Shown here piece after piece: positions 11,754-24,641 of a stretch of 64,000 bases of DNA (position 1 is its first letter; each line of letters begins with the position of its first letter). Location: the NCBI GenBank assembly GCA_024663395.1, contig JANFAH010000001.1, positions 3,658,001-3,722,000 on the forward strand, written 5' to 3'. This DNA is from Pisolithus tinctorius (Eukaryota; Basidiomycota; Agaricomycetes; Boletales; Pisolithaceae). The notes beneath the pieces were generated by a model. It ran no database searches and was not told the origin of the DNA. It was given only the letters and a program-made list of their open reading frames with translations. The translations under genes and the position numbers were made by a program.

Positions 11754-14405
11754 ATGCCGAAATCCCAGATCACCAGTGACGATTCCGTCGTTGGTAGTAA
11801 CCAAAATCTATCTAGGACCAGGACTCGGCGGGGAACTGAAGAGACCAGGAAATCTCTCGTTCTTTTGATATCCCTTGTCTTCCCACTTGTCGGGTTCTTT
11901 CATCTGACCATCTCGTCACATTTACCAAAATTCTATGCTGTGTGCTCTCGCGAAGGCGCGAAAATATATACCGTGGACGACAACAATACTGTTGTGCAAT
12001 GTCTTGTAGTCGATCATATGTTCATCGTCGACACAGGTAGTCTGGGTGAGAACGTTTACATCTATCGCATCTAAAACCGAAATTTTGACCAACCCATTAA
12101 TGTTGCAATTGAGCAGAGGACATTTCTTCACGCTGGATCGCGAAACTTGCCTCCCCGCTTTCGGTCCGGTATATCAACCGCGGCTCGATCATAGTACCAG
12201 GTTTGACGGGTTAGTCTACATACGTCCGTTGATAATTTTCATTTGTCGGCATCAGTCGCTAGATTCCCATGCACACATCTTGGAGTATGGGGCTAGCCGT
12301 CAACTTTTTCTAGGAGATACTAAGTCGGTAGAAGGTTCGTTCTTTCCTGTACTCTGTCGGCATGTCACCTGATCCCGTTCTCGCTCTTGTTGTCACAAGA
12401 AATCATCACTCTCGTGAGGCAGTATATTTCAGTGAATGCAGACATGTACGACAACACATCGTTCATTGAGGGCTGGGGCTGGGATCATTTGTCCTGGTCT
12501 GTAAAAGAATGGCCGACCGCAGTACGTACAGTCTACGTGAACTGGCAGGAGTGCACCAGAACCTAACCTCGGCGTTACCAACGTCACCGAAGGACGCATT
12601 TGAAAGTGACTTGGTTGTTAGGGATAGAGCAGTGGTTCTGCAAAGCAAGGATGGTCATGCCCTTTGGCTTTCAAAGAGGGCTCTTGAATTGAGTGCTCCG
12701 CTGCCTAGGGAGATCGAAGGCGGTGCCATCTTCCGCAGAGAGAACGGAGAGCCTACTGGTCAGTAAGGTTAGGCGTGGTGACACCCCGAGGTCTTACTGG
12801 TTTGAAAGGAGTGCTACTAGACAGTGCACAATCTTTGGTAAAAAAACCTGGCCTGACTGAACGAGACTTACTCAGACATTTCACTATGACGATTGACGAT
12901 GCGTTGTCGTTAGGATTGACTTCCATTCACGATGCAGGTTACCGACCCGTATCGTTGGCCTTCTTTGAGAGGTGAGAGTCCCTTTCTGGCATTCCTGGGC
13001 AGAGACACCTATTCTTCGCAGACAAGCTGCCAAGGCCGCGCTTCCTGTATGCATAATTGGTGATTGCGCCTGTAAGATCTATTCAGACTTGGCAGATCCG
13101 TATCTATGGAATGAGGCACTTCGACGAGAAGGGTCCTTACCAGGGGAATTTGTCGACACCGATCATAAACGCTGGAAACGGTAGGCTGAATGTACGCAGC
13201 GTCAAGATTTTTGCGGATGGTATGTGTATTTTCCGCATTTTTTAAAGTAATTAGCGTGAGTTTAACACTCAAAAGGTGCACTGCGATCTGGGGGGGCAGC
13301 GGTGAAGAATTATCCATACTGATGGTTTTTGGGTTACTGACATTTCACGTTGCTTTCTACAGTTATGCACTCCATATTGGGATAACCCGGAGGAAAAAGG
13401 TTTTATGCGAATAGAGGAGCAGCTACTACACGACGTGGTCATACAGTATCTCCTTGATGGCTGGCAAGTCGTGAGTATTTCGCGATTATCATCCACATAA
13501 CCCAACCCACATCCCCGACTAGAATGTGCACGCTATTGGTGACTGCGCAAACAAGGCCGTTTTAGATGCTTTTGAAGACGCTCTTCAGTATGTTAACGTC
13601 TCTGCCTTGCGTCCGCGGCTCGAGCATGCACAAATCTTAACTCCGGATGATGTCATTCGCGTTGGTAGACTAGGAGGTACGTTGCCTAGGTAATGAAGTG
13701 CGGTAATCCTCAGCTGTGGTCTGTAGTGATAGCCAGCGTTCAACCTACACACGTGTAAGTTCTCCAGATTCCTGCTGTCGTCTTCTGACGTGCTCGAATA
13801 GGACTAGCGACATGTGGTATGCGGAGGAGCGTCTTGTAGGTGGCGCGTTATTCGCGTAGCATTCTTTGGTACAGCATATATTGACCATTCCTAGGGCCCT
13901 GAACGTGTGAAGGGGCTGTATGCGTTTCGGTCATTGCATGATAATGGAGGAATTCTCGCTTTCGGCTCTGATTTTCCAGTGGAAGATATGAATCCGCTTG
14001 CTGGATTTTTTGCTGCGATAACGCGACTCTCGCCGGATGGCACCTCACCCAAGGGTTCAGCCGGATGGTCAGCTAAAGGGCTTATCACATAGCATTTCGT
14101 AATACCGACTATCTTCTAGGTTTCCTGAACAACGCCTATCGCGAGAGCAAGCCCTCAGAGGTGCGTACCCACTGGTTGACTACTTTTGAATGCAGATATT
14201 TGTTAAGGTTTGCACGGCAGGAATGACAATCAATGCTGCATACGCTTCTTTTGCCGAGGACAGGCTTGGATCAATTGTTCCTGGAAAACTCGCAGACTTC
14301 GTAGTTTTATTGCAAAACGTCATGACGATTCCAATTGATCGGATTTTGAAGACGAAGGTGCTGGCTACCGTCATCGATGGGCGCCCCGTTTATGGGTACA
14401 TCTGA
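11754..14405 (+). CDS. Membrane-anchored amidohydrolase family 3 protein, 16 exons
   Basis: Metal-dependent amidohydrolase of the YtcJ-like family 3; natural substrate unknown. Exons: 11754-12045, 12117-12209, 12263-12334, 12400-12521, 12593-12758, 12809-12971, 13022-13046, 13096-13219, 13276-13301, 13363-13470, 13523-13676, 13727-13754, 13802-13835, 13895-14067, 14120-14160, 14221-14405; 601 residues. A single hydrophobic segment at about residues 34-53 follows a basic N terminus, suggesting a signal anchor. Then come [18 protein letters not shown], the metal-binding [15 protein letters not shown] (about 125-140), [88 protein letters not shown] and [10 protein letters not shown]. Three exons are only 25, 26 and 28 nt. 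Family placement is secure; function is inferred only from the family. Confidence 0.92.
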
Positions 14406-14553
14406 TGGAGACGTGGTGGTGTGCCCTACGTATACCCTCTTGGTCAACGTCATGTGGTGGTTGTGTGGAGTCAAACAGGTTGAGCCATGTTTGCTGCGTA
14501 GACTATCCAGTTTATTACGCGTCCTAGTCGCGTTATGTAATAAAGCTTGGGCG

Positions 14554-14580
14554 ACGCGTCGGGTGGCACGCGCGACGCGA
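14554..14580 (+). promoter_or_regulatory. ACGCGT (MCB-like) element upstream of RDH54
   Basis: ACGCGT at 14554-14559, with a related ACGCGA at 14575-14580, lies about 105 bp before the RDH54 start codon. This is the MluI cell-cycle box bound by MBF-type factors in yeasts; its use in this organism is inferred. The same hexamer occurs just upstream of RFC5. Confidence 0.5.
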
Positions 14581-14661
14581 CGCATCTTCGAACCATCCAC
14601 CGCCAGTAGTCGAACCCCTTGACTTCGCATTCCCCTGCAACCTAATCGGACTAGAGTCTCC

Positions 14662-17600
14662 ATGCTTGGTGAAAAGCGGAAGTCGCAGTCATTAGAACAT
14701 CCCGTACGGAAGAGGACTGCTCTAGACACTTCCAGTGCCGGCACGAGTAACCGTGACAATTCCAACCACGGGCAACTGTATTGGATGATACAATGGTACT
14801 CACCTCTGTGGCCTAAGTTGGGTAATATGGATTTTTAACCGTTTGTATGTTATCAGGCGATACCCTCAATACAAGAAACATAAGACATGGGATGGAGACG
14901 CGGTACTTGTGATGAATGGCTCGAAAGGAACCCTATATGATCTTGAGGGAAAATTGTGAGCACCGGATATGTTTGGTGTCGAGTTGTCGTTGCTCATAAC
15001 ACTTTACCGAAGCATGGGGTCAGGCTCACTTAACACAGCCGACTTGGAGGTCGGTGGAGAATACCAATGCGGGGGAAGAGAATTTGGGATCGATCGTTCT
15101 ATATCGCGCGCTGATTATTTATCTGGAAGGTGCTTTGGCCGCGACCCCCAACCCACTCCCACTGCGAAGAGTTCAGCACCTTCGAAACAGTTCACACCAT
15201 TGAAGCCTAGCAAACTCACCGCTCCATATAAAGCGCCAGCCGTTCATAGGCCAGTAGTAGAACTCGAACCCGTAGATTTGAGTTCGACGGGTTCTAGCAA
15301 ATCTCCACAAAGACGAGAAGCTCACATGTACTGGACAGCCAATTGGTAAGTCACTACATGCTTGATTGGAAACAACTAATCCTTCTGCCCCAGGCGCAAA
15401 CAACAAACTAAAAAACACAAGACCTGGGATGGAGACGCGTTCGTCAGCCTTGTAGGTAAGAAGCTGATGGTGATATCCCAGCAGGGCACAATGTCCGGTA
15501 CTCGTTCTCCAGTGGCAAAAATCTTCGGCTTAGTCTGTATCCCTACAGATTTGGGCGCAAGGATTGGACTGGCCATGAGCTACAGAGTGGTTACCGCTTT
15601 TATATCGGGAGTAAGGAAGTGGAGTTGGATGCTCCCGTGGAGGCTTCCCAAATGCCCCGTATCATCGACGTTGAAATTGAAAACCATGATCCGGGTGCTG
15701 AAGGCGTGGACGGTCTCCCTGCTATGACATCCAACCCGCCTCAAGTTCATTTCCCGGGGACGGATAATGCTACCCACATTCAACGGTCTCAACACAAATT
15801 TATTTCTCCTGTGTCATTTTACGGCCAGATACCCGAGACGAAGCCTAAGGGCCCTCTGTAAGTTGTGCAGCTGGTTGGTAAAGTGATTACTGACTTGAGT
15901 CGCAGTCATAACCCTGATGCCGAGGGCGCGGTAGTGATGAAAATGCCGACAAAAGAGCATTCGGAGAAATTTAACAAAAAGTAGGTTCTCATGAGCTCAC
16001 TTCGTTCCGGTTTGACTTCACGCCGCAGAGGGTTGCCCATAATTGCTGTTGTGCTGGATCCGATAGTTGCGAGACACTTGCGTCCTCACCAAATTGAAGG
16101 TAGGCGCCTTTGTTCGGGTTTTTACAAGGCGAATTTATATACCTCTTGTTAGGCGTGAAGTTTCTGTACGAATGCGTTATGGGTATGAAGAAACATGAAG
16201 GCCAGGGATGTATCCTCGCAGATGAGATGTGAGTTGTGTCCACTACTTCGAGTGTGCTGCGGATACCTGACTGCTATTCTCAGGGGTTTAGGCAAGACAC
16301 TACAGGCATGTGTCTTCCACTGCGTTCGCGCCTCGCAGTTTGTTGATTACCGCTAGTCTGTTGCACTCGTTTGGACGCTACTCAGTAAGTTCATATATTT
16401 CTTTAAACGCTCTGAATTTATTCGAGTGTCGAAGAGCAAAACCCATATGGTGGAGGAGGAGTCATTGGGAAGGCGTTGATCGTGTGCCCTGTGTCACTGA
16501 TCAATGTAAGGTGCTTCTGGGCTTTTTGCAACACCTCTGATTGAGACGAGACAGAACTGGCGCGCTGAATTTCGGAAATGGTGGGTGATTCCTGCTGCCA
16601 TCACAGGTCGTTAACTGCTCCGCAGGCTTGGTCGTGACCGCGTCGGTGTTTTCACTGGTGAAAAGGATAAATCCTCGATCAAGCATTTCATAAATTCGTG
16701 CGCTGCATTGCTGTCGGAAATAATTTTGTCTGAACTTGCTTTCCAGAAGAATCCACCAAGTGCTTGTTATTGGATATGAGAAATTGCGAAGCGTGATGTG
16801 CGTTGCCTTTTTCATGTAATGGACACGATCCTAAATTCCTCAGTGGTGAACTGTCATATTGCAAGTAAGCGCAGTTGTTACAGGTTTGGATGCTTATGGA
16901 CTGCATTTATTCCAGCCCCCCGATTGGACTTATTATCTGCGATGAAGGTTTGCCGTGACGTGTTCCACTTGCATACTCTAACTTGGAAAGCATAGGGCAC
17001 AGATTGAAGTCAGCAAATAATAAGACCTCAACGATGTTTAAAGCCTTGCGCACGCCTCGCCGAATTATTCTTTCTGGTACCCCTATTCAGAATGACCTGA
17101 GTGAATTCCACGCAATGGTGAGCAGTACGTGTTGGGACCCATACATAGTTGACTCGACCTCCGAAAGGCTGATTTCTGTAATCCTGGTCTGCTCGGTGAG
17201 CATTGAAATCCATAATTTTGTTGCCCTCACGAACATTACAAAGATGATTACCCTACCTTTCGCCGTATATATGAGCTGCCAATTCTGAAGAGCCGAGCTC
17301 CGGATTGCACTCCGAAGGAATTGGAGCTCGGGGAAGCACGCGCGGCGCAGGTACAGACTTTGCTTTAGACCTTTGGTCGATCGCTGATTCAAACCACCCA
17401 GTTGACAGCGATAGGCAAGAGTTTCGTGTTGCGTCGTGAAGCTTCGATTCTCAAGAATTACCTGCCACCCAAGCGTTTGTCATAATCTACCTCACATGTA
17501 CTCTCTCCTGATTATGTTTACAGACGAATATGTCGTTTTTGTGACTCCCACGCAGTTACAATTGTCAATGTTTGCAGCAATTCTTCATCCTGAGAAGCTG

Positions 17601-19382
17601 GCTGCTCTGGTTGAGGGGTCTACCGCAGAGTCTCTTGCTCTGATCAACATGCTTACCAAAGTTAGCAATAGTCCCGTACTCCTGAAGGCCCAAGTAGAGA
17701 GAGCAAAGCTGTCCAAATCAGGTCCTATCGTTCGCCCTGGAGTGACTGATGCACTGAACCTACTTCCCGGGAATACGCCGATGGAGGACTTCTCGATTAG
17801 TGGTTAGCAGTAGCATCACCTCAGTGATCTGAATGCTGAAAATGACTAGGAAAGCTTACTGCGGTGGCCAATCTGCTGAGGGCGATTCGAGAAGTATGCC
17901 GAAGCTCTAGGCTGCGGTGGACAATGCTAATGAACTGGCAGCATACTAAGGAAAAGTGTATCATCGTCTCTCATTACACCTCAACTCTCAACGTAATCGA
18001 GGCGTTTTGCAAGAAGAATTCTTACACGTACCTCCGCTTAGACGGGTAAGTCAGATTACTTTGTGCAATTCGTTGGTGCTCATGCGGGTACATGTAGACA
18101 AACACCGGCTAACAAACGGCAGGAATATGTCAATGTGTTCAACAAGTCTTCACAGCAGAGTCATTGTGAGTCCTCTTAGTGAGTTAACTGCGCTGCGCAG
18201 TGATCGGTTTTCTAGTTCTGTTCCTTCTCAGTGCCAAAGCAGGAGGGGTCGGCTTGAATCTCATCGGCGCGTCACGATTGTGTTTGATCGACTCTGATTG
18301 GAATCCGAGGTACTGTACATGCCAATTTTCTGGGTGAACTTCAGGCCAACTCTGCAAGCAGTCATGACTTACAGTCTATGGCACGCATCCATCGGTAGGT
18401 TCCGGTGATAAACTGCACTTGATAGTTTTCTGAGGCGATCATTAGTGACGGTCAGAAGCGACCAGTATTCATCTACAGGTTTCTCACCGCTGGTACAATT
18501 GATGGTCAGTGTCCGTAAGGCTTTGAGCTGCCGTATCTTCACTAAGCAACAGAGAAAATCTATCAGCGGCAAGTTACGAAGATTGGACTGAGTGACTGTA
18601 AGTCACAACCTCTCCTGACTGAAAAGCTTACCGACCTTTTATTCGCAGCCCTAATGGGCACCGTACGAGTGTCATTTCCTATTGGTGCATTTATTGATCA
18701 CACAAGCTAGGGTAGTTCCGGGTCTAAAGCAGATTCATTCACGCGGAAAGAGGTAGGATGCTTCACAATTTCGTCATGAACTAAACGCCTTCACAATCTC
18801 GTATAGCTTCGTGACATCTTCCGCGTACATCCAGACACTGGTTGTCATACCCATGCTTTGCTGGGCTGTGGTTGCGGCGGACGAGTGTCCGCCTTCGAGG
18901 GCGCCGACGACAAGAGTGAGAGAGAAGAAATTTCTTGTGAAGACGCCGCGCCACTCGTGGATAACTTCGTGGTGGCCTCACAACTCACCAATGCCCACTT
19001 GGATCAAATGGACAAGGCGGTGAATACTGTTGTGTTTCGCCTTTACCGTTCACACTAATGAGTATTGCAGGATCTGCAGAAGAAGAGGGCAGAACTTGCA
19101 AGTTTAGGAGAGTGGACGCACATCGACTGTCTTCGCCGTGTGGCCCCTGATGAGATACAAGATGAAATTCTCCGACACCTTCTTCATCCAATCAACGGTG
19201 ACTTAGAAGTGGAGGAAGCTTCCAGACTGGATAAATTACTAGCGGCTGCCGACCTTGACAACCTCGCAGCGATGTCGGACGACGCACAGTTGGCTCGCGA
19301 CGTTCCGGGTGGAACAATTTCATTTTTATTTGAGAAGATATCCAATTCCAACTTCGGCGACCACGAAGCAGAAGATGGGTAA
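14662..19382 (+). CDS. RDH54: RDH54/RAD54B-type SNF2 DNA translocase, 32 exons
   Basis: Swi2/Snf2 ATPase that works with Rad51/Dmc1 in homologous recombination; nuclear. 32 exons, 1,051 residues. First exons 14662-14795, 14857-14955, 15013-15345, 15394-15492, 15549-15857; last exons 18711-18752, 18807-19019, 19071-19382. Motifs in order: two N-terminal copies of [10 protein letters not shown] (exons 2 and 4), [19 protein letters not shown], Walker A in DEMGLGKTLQ (about 399-408), [20 protein letters not shown], the DEGH box in [20 protein letters not shown] (about 505), [55 protein letters not shown] and [20 protein letters not shown]. Exon 29 (18649-18662) is 14 nt and exon 15 is 21 nt. Intron 9 is GC-AG. 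All 31 junctions keep frame. It starts 256 bp after the amidohydrolase and ends 115 bp before SKI3. Confidence 0.95.
16306..16356 (+). other. Non-canonical GC-AG intron in RDH54
   Basis: A 51-nt intron with donor context CAG|GCATGT and acceptor GCTAG, directly after the Walker A segment GLGKTLQ. Splicing gives [20 protein letters not shown], the expected family sequence. The GT two bases downstream shifts the frame. Confidence 0.8.
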
Positions 19383-19497
19383 TTAGTTCTGTACATCCAC
19401 CCCCCCGATCCAGTCGGACTATGTATCACAGAGATCAGTAGATCTTACGTAATAGCCAACCCTGTCCCCTGTAGCGCGAGTAGCAAAACCATTGGTC

Positions 19498-22400
19498 ATG
19501 TCTTCTCCTTTCGTTAAATCCAAACTCAAAGCAGCCAGGGATGCCCTTGGGAAGAAGCAATACGAAGCTGCGCGAGACGCGGCGTCCCAGGTTCTCGATC
19601 ACGAACCAGACAACTATAACGCGTGTGTGGTTTGGACATACGTCCCATGGCGCTCTTCTGATGGATCCCTAGCCATGTCTTTTTGGGGCTTGCATATCTG
19701 GAATTAGGTCGCCATGACAAGAGCGAACAAGTAAAGCTGTCAAATTGCAAGGTGTCTCGTTGAGACACTAATGACCTTGTAGCTCTATCGTAGGGCAACT
19801 GAATTGAAACCTGATCAGTTTCTCGCCTGGCAGGTGGGTAATACTTTTGTGCCCAGTATGATTTTCACAACAGTCGCAGGGAATCTCCCGATTGTACGAG
19901 AAAAAGGAACAATGGGATTCTTTCGCTGGTGCTCTGGAGGAGGTACTGCGTATATTTTCTACCAGGTGAGTTGGTACGTCATGTCTTGAGTCCGCATGAT
20001 TTTAACCGGCGTGATACCAGCAACGATGCGACGAGGGCGGCAGAGACCTTGCAAAAACTCATCGAGACAAGGCGGCAGCACGGATCACGGAAGCAGGTAA
20101 GCTGAATCATCCAATAATCCATTGTACCAACTATTTCTAGATTATCACAGCACTTTCCTATCTTCTTCCGGATTCCCCGTATTATGACACTCTGTCAACC
20201 TTGCCGCCGCCGGATCATACAAATCCTGATTCTACGACGACATTTGTTACGCAAGAAGCGATTCATGATTCACTCCCTGTGATAGAGGAGATCATGACCC
20301 TAACCGAGCAAGAAGAAGAGACATTCATGAAGGTCGAGTTCGACAAGAGACGTACACGCCTCGGAACTTCTCCACCACATATATTACGGAAAGAAATTGG
20401 GTTAGAAGTGTGGAGGACATCGAAGGTCTGGCAATCTGCAATTAGCTTCCTTTATTGACGCCAGCATACAGCTTCCACTTCTATACCAAGAAGTATTGAG
20501 CCACCCTAAAACATCTGATGAACTACGTCGCTCTGTAGAAGCTAAGATGATACGCTACAAACAGCAAACATTTCATGCATTACCTTTGTCAGATCCGGAG
20601 AAAAACCGTATTGGGATCGAGCTTTCCGAGCTAGTTAATGGCATTGTGGCCATTGGGATACGCAATCAATTAGCATGGTCGATCTCTTTAGAAGGAATGG
20701 ACAAAGAGACAGTCTGTAAATGTTACTTCATATTCATGACAGTGCAATGACACTAAAACTGTCCATTTAGGTGAATATGGTCTGGACCTTCTCAGGCGAT
20801 ATATGCAGGTCTTTCCCGAAACTGATCTGGCCCAACTACTAAGGGGCTACTTCCTGTACATGGGCATACCAATTGATGAGGACATCGACAGCGAAGCAAA
20901 CGAGCCATCGAACGTCGTGTCGAAGCCGGCGAGCGATGATGGCGAGCTGCTCAATGCCACCTTGGTAAGTTTGTCGTTATTCTCCATCAATCTATACCAT
21001 TATCTTTTCAGGATGCGTTTGGCTCACTGCAAGATTCACTCTTGGCTACTCGAGTGGTTGTCGACGTTTACTTACAAGAGCGGGACTATCTGAGTGTGAT
21101 TCATGTGGCTGAAAGCGGCCTTGAACTGGTTAAGAAATACGAGGAGAACACAGGTCGTAAGCTTGGCAAGTGAGTGGCCCAACTCTACTAGGGAGACTTT
21201 CCTGATTCATCGCAAAGTGTGCGTAAGGCGCTCAATGTCGCCCTGGCAACCGCTCTAGTTCACTTGTACCCTCCAAAGCACCATCAACGTGCCCGCCGAC
21301 TGCTGGATGATGTATTAAAACAGGATCCAGAACACGTCGATGCACTACTCGCCTGCGGTTACATACTCCAGCGAGCTGACAGATGGGAGGAAGCTGAGAG
21401 AGTTTTCTCCAAAGCCATAGCACGGCTCCCCGCGGATGTGCCGAAACGTCTGCGTGCCAGGGAAGAGTGTGCATGGTGCCTCTGTAGAATTAGGATCGCA
21501 GAAGGCGTGCAAGCACTAAGGGAGGTGTTGAGGGATTTAGAGGGTGAAAAGTTCAAATTTGACAGGGCAAGGTGTCTATGGCGCATTGGTAGGGCCTGTT
21601 GGGATCTGGGTGGTCAGTCAAATTTTCCTGTGTGGGACCTGCGAAGACTGACTATCCTCTACTTTCCTACGTACCCAGGCAGCTCCCTCGAAGAAGCTTA
21701 CGCAAATTTCATTCAGTCACTGAGGTGTGATCCAGAGTATGCCCCCTCATACACCTCTCTTGGTGTTTATTATTCCGACTTTGCTGTGCCACCCGATCCG
21801 ACGCGAGCATCGAAATGCTTCCAGAAAGCTTTTGAACTGGATCCTACAGAAGTAGAAGCTGCAAGGAGACTAGCCGAGGGCTTTGCGGATGAGCGAGAAT
21901 GGGATCTTGTGGAGGTCGTCGCCCGCAGGACAATAGAAGGTGAGGGTGAGCTAGATCCCGGCGCTCAGGAGGAAGGTGGCGTAGTTGTCGGGAGGTATCT
22001 TCCAACGAACACTTGGGCCTGGAAAGCAATCGGTGTCGTAGAACTGGTGAACGACTAGCTTTTTATGGACGTTACGTCGCGCTGACCATATCCGCTCGAC
22101 TTAGTCGCGTCGAAATTATGCAGAGTCCATTGAGGCGTTGCAAATAGCCTTGAGAGAAGACGAAGAGGACGGAGTCTGCTGGCTGCGCCTAGGTGAGGCC
22201 TATAGTAAAGCAGGCCGCTATGCTGCTGCGGTGAAGGCGCTTGCACGAGCAAATGAGCTCAACCCAGATGATTGGTTATGCACCTACCTCATTGGAGAGG
22301 TGCAGAGGCAGACTGGTAAATTTGGGGAGGCTTTGGACTCCTATAATTCAGTACTGCAAAAACGGCCCAACGAGGCTGGAGTCTTGATGTCTCTTGGGCT

Positions 22401-24574
22401 AACTGAGTTGGCTCTCGCTCGACAAGAATGGCTTGGCGGGTTCTTTTCCCGAGCAGAACGAGCTTTCGCATCAAGTATCGCGACGTGTCTCTCAACAGTT
22501 CAGGCGAGCTCTGGATACGGTGGCATTGCATGGAAAGTAATAGGGGACGCACTACTTGGGCTTTCGGAAGCAACGACATTTGTCGATCAAGAAGTTATTC
22601 GGGATATACTTGTGAAGATAACATCGACGATACAACATGTTACTAGCAAGCGCATTGCACACGTTTTCACTCTTAACCCCATACGGGACGGGGTCCCATT
22701 AACTGGCTCGCACGCGCTTCAAGTTGCTGTTGCTAGCTACGATTATCGCATCACTATCGGATCAACGGATGATGCTGTGATGGGCAGCGCACTTTACGAC
22801 CTTGGACAGACACTGCATGCGTGGTCGAAGGAGAAAAAGGCCGGTCGTACGCAGGCGTTGGAAGTGGCTGCCTCACTACTGAAAGAAGCTTTATGCCAAG
22901 ACCCAGACGATGCCACGTACTGGACAGCACTCGGTACAACGTATTTTCTTGACAAGCCGAAAATTTCCCAACATGCATATATCAGAGCTTTGGAGCTGGA
23001 TCCAAAGGCAAGTTTGAAACGCGTTATATAAATATCAACTTCGACGGCTCACCTCCGATTACAGAATACAGTCGCTTGGATTCAACTCGGACTGTTATAT
23101 TTGTACTACAATGACGTGGCCCTGGCGCACGAAGCGTTGTCTAAGGCACATATACTGGATCCTGACTGTCCTCTTGCATGGATTGGCCTAGCGCTGGTGA
23201 CGGTGACAAACGGAGACGACGATCATGCTCATGCGTTGCTAGAACACGCAGTCGGGTTATCCCCTCTTGCGGTAAGTTCGAACCCATTAGAATAAGGTCA
23301 ACGCATCCGTGGCTGACTTTAACTTAAGCCAGCAGCAACTGTAGAGTTTGCTGCTCGACTTTTCCGGCCAATGTCCCGCCAAGTGAAAACCCGAGTTCTT
23401 ACGAAGGAGGAAATGCTGCTTGCCTTCGCTGCTCTGAACCTTTACGCGAAACAACGTCAAGACGACGCAAGAGCTTTGCATCTCTTGGGATTGGTATGTG
23501 AGCGCCTCGGCGGACTAGAACGGGGCGCAGAGTGGATTAGCCGCGCAATAATGCTCCTGGAAATTGCGTATGAGGATACGGAGGACCCCCTCATAGAGAG
23601 GCAGTTCACCGTTGCGCATACCAATCTTGCCCGACTGAAGGTCGGTTTGCGTGATTATAGTGGAGCACTAGAGTCATTCGAGACTGCGCTCGGATTATTG
23701 CCGGAACAAGTTGCCATGGATCGTGAATGCGAACCTGAGATTGGAGTACTGAAAGTACAGGTGTTGTTTGGGAGCGGATTGGCGCATTTCAAGCTTGGAG
23801 ACCTCCAAAGTGCTATGACGAGGTTTCAAGCTGCACTTGATGCTACTGTAGATAACCAAGTTCTCCGAGGACACGCCACCGTCCTCCTTGCTCAGTGTAT
23901 GTGGACAATCGGGACGGACGAGCTCAGGGAGTCAGCGAAGGCATTGTTACTTGACAGGTGGCAATCAAACTTTTTGGGTCACCGACCGGTCCGCTTATAA
24001 TCATACAGCATCACCGCAGATCCGGAGAACTTGATCTCAATTAGCACCCTCGCTGGGATGGGCATCCTCACTGAAGACGACAGCCTTGTGGATGCGGCTT
24101 TATCCGAGATACAGTCCCTGCCTGTCGGGCGGCGTCAAGAGCTCGATCCTCGCGGAGATGTCACGTATCTTCTCATGCAACATTATCTCGGTCTAGTAAA
24201 TTTTGATCTCTTGCTTCTCATCTCTTAGTGACTCAGTGATCCCACCTACTTCCTAGGCCGATATCGGGCAGGCTGTCCGGGTCGTTCAGAAAGCATTACA
24301 TATAGAACCCTCTAGCCTAAGACTACGCCTGGACCTTGCGTCGCTCACACTCAAGCAAGGTAACAGAGCAGCAACACAAGCCATTCTCGCGGTCGACTCT
24401 GCGGTGCGTAGCTTGGAGGAAGCGAAGGAGACCCTTGCAGTAGCGTGTATCGTGGACGATGGGAAAGAAGGACATGCTTTGAGTCACGCACAGAAAGCAA
24501 TCATGTTGGATCCTGGGAATGTACAGAACTGGAAGACGTTGGCATACGTACGAGCGAGGGATGCGGGTCTGTAG
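19498..24574 (+). CDS. SKI3: SKI3, TPR subunit of the Ski complex
   Basis: Tetratricopeptide scaffold of the Ski2-Ski3-Ski8 complex, which feeds mRNA to the cytoplasmic exosome. 16 exons: 19498-19622, 19673-19730, 19783-19833, 19880-19965, 20021-20096, 20141-20425, 20472-20715, 20771-20964, 21012-21169, 21218-21612, 21679-22046, 22105-23007, 23065-23271, 23329-23957, 24009-24195, 24257-24574. The 1,427 residues match the usual length of this protein. TPR units appear throughout, from the first block (SKLKAARDALGKKQYEAARD) to the last (HAQKAIMLDPGNVQNWKTLA); a diagnostic early block is GISRLYEKKEQWDSFAGALE. Intron 12 is GC-AG. Stop 24574 faces the LSM2 stop across 67 bp. Confidence 0.93.
23008..23064 (+). 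other. Non-canonical GC-AG intron in SKI3
   Basis: A 57-nt intron with donor AAG|GCAAGT, the textbook GC-AG donor consensus, and acceptor TTACAG. It joins ALELDPK to NTVAWIQLGLLYLY within one TPR. The GT at +4 would put the next exon out of frame. Confidence 0.88.
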
Positions 24575-24641
24575 TAAGGATGATTTACCTGTGCATTATT
24601 TTTAATTATCTTTCCTTTCTGCTCTACTGTACCGCAGTGGA

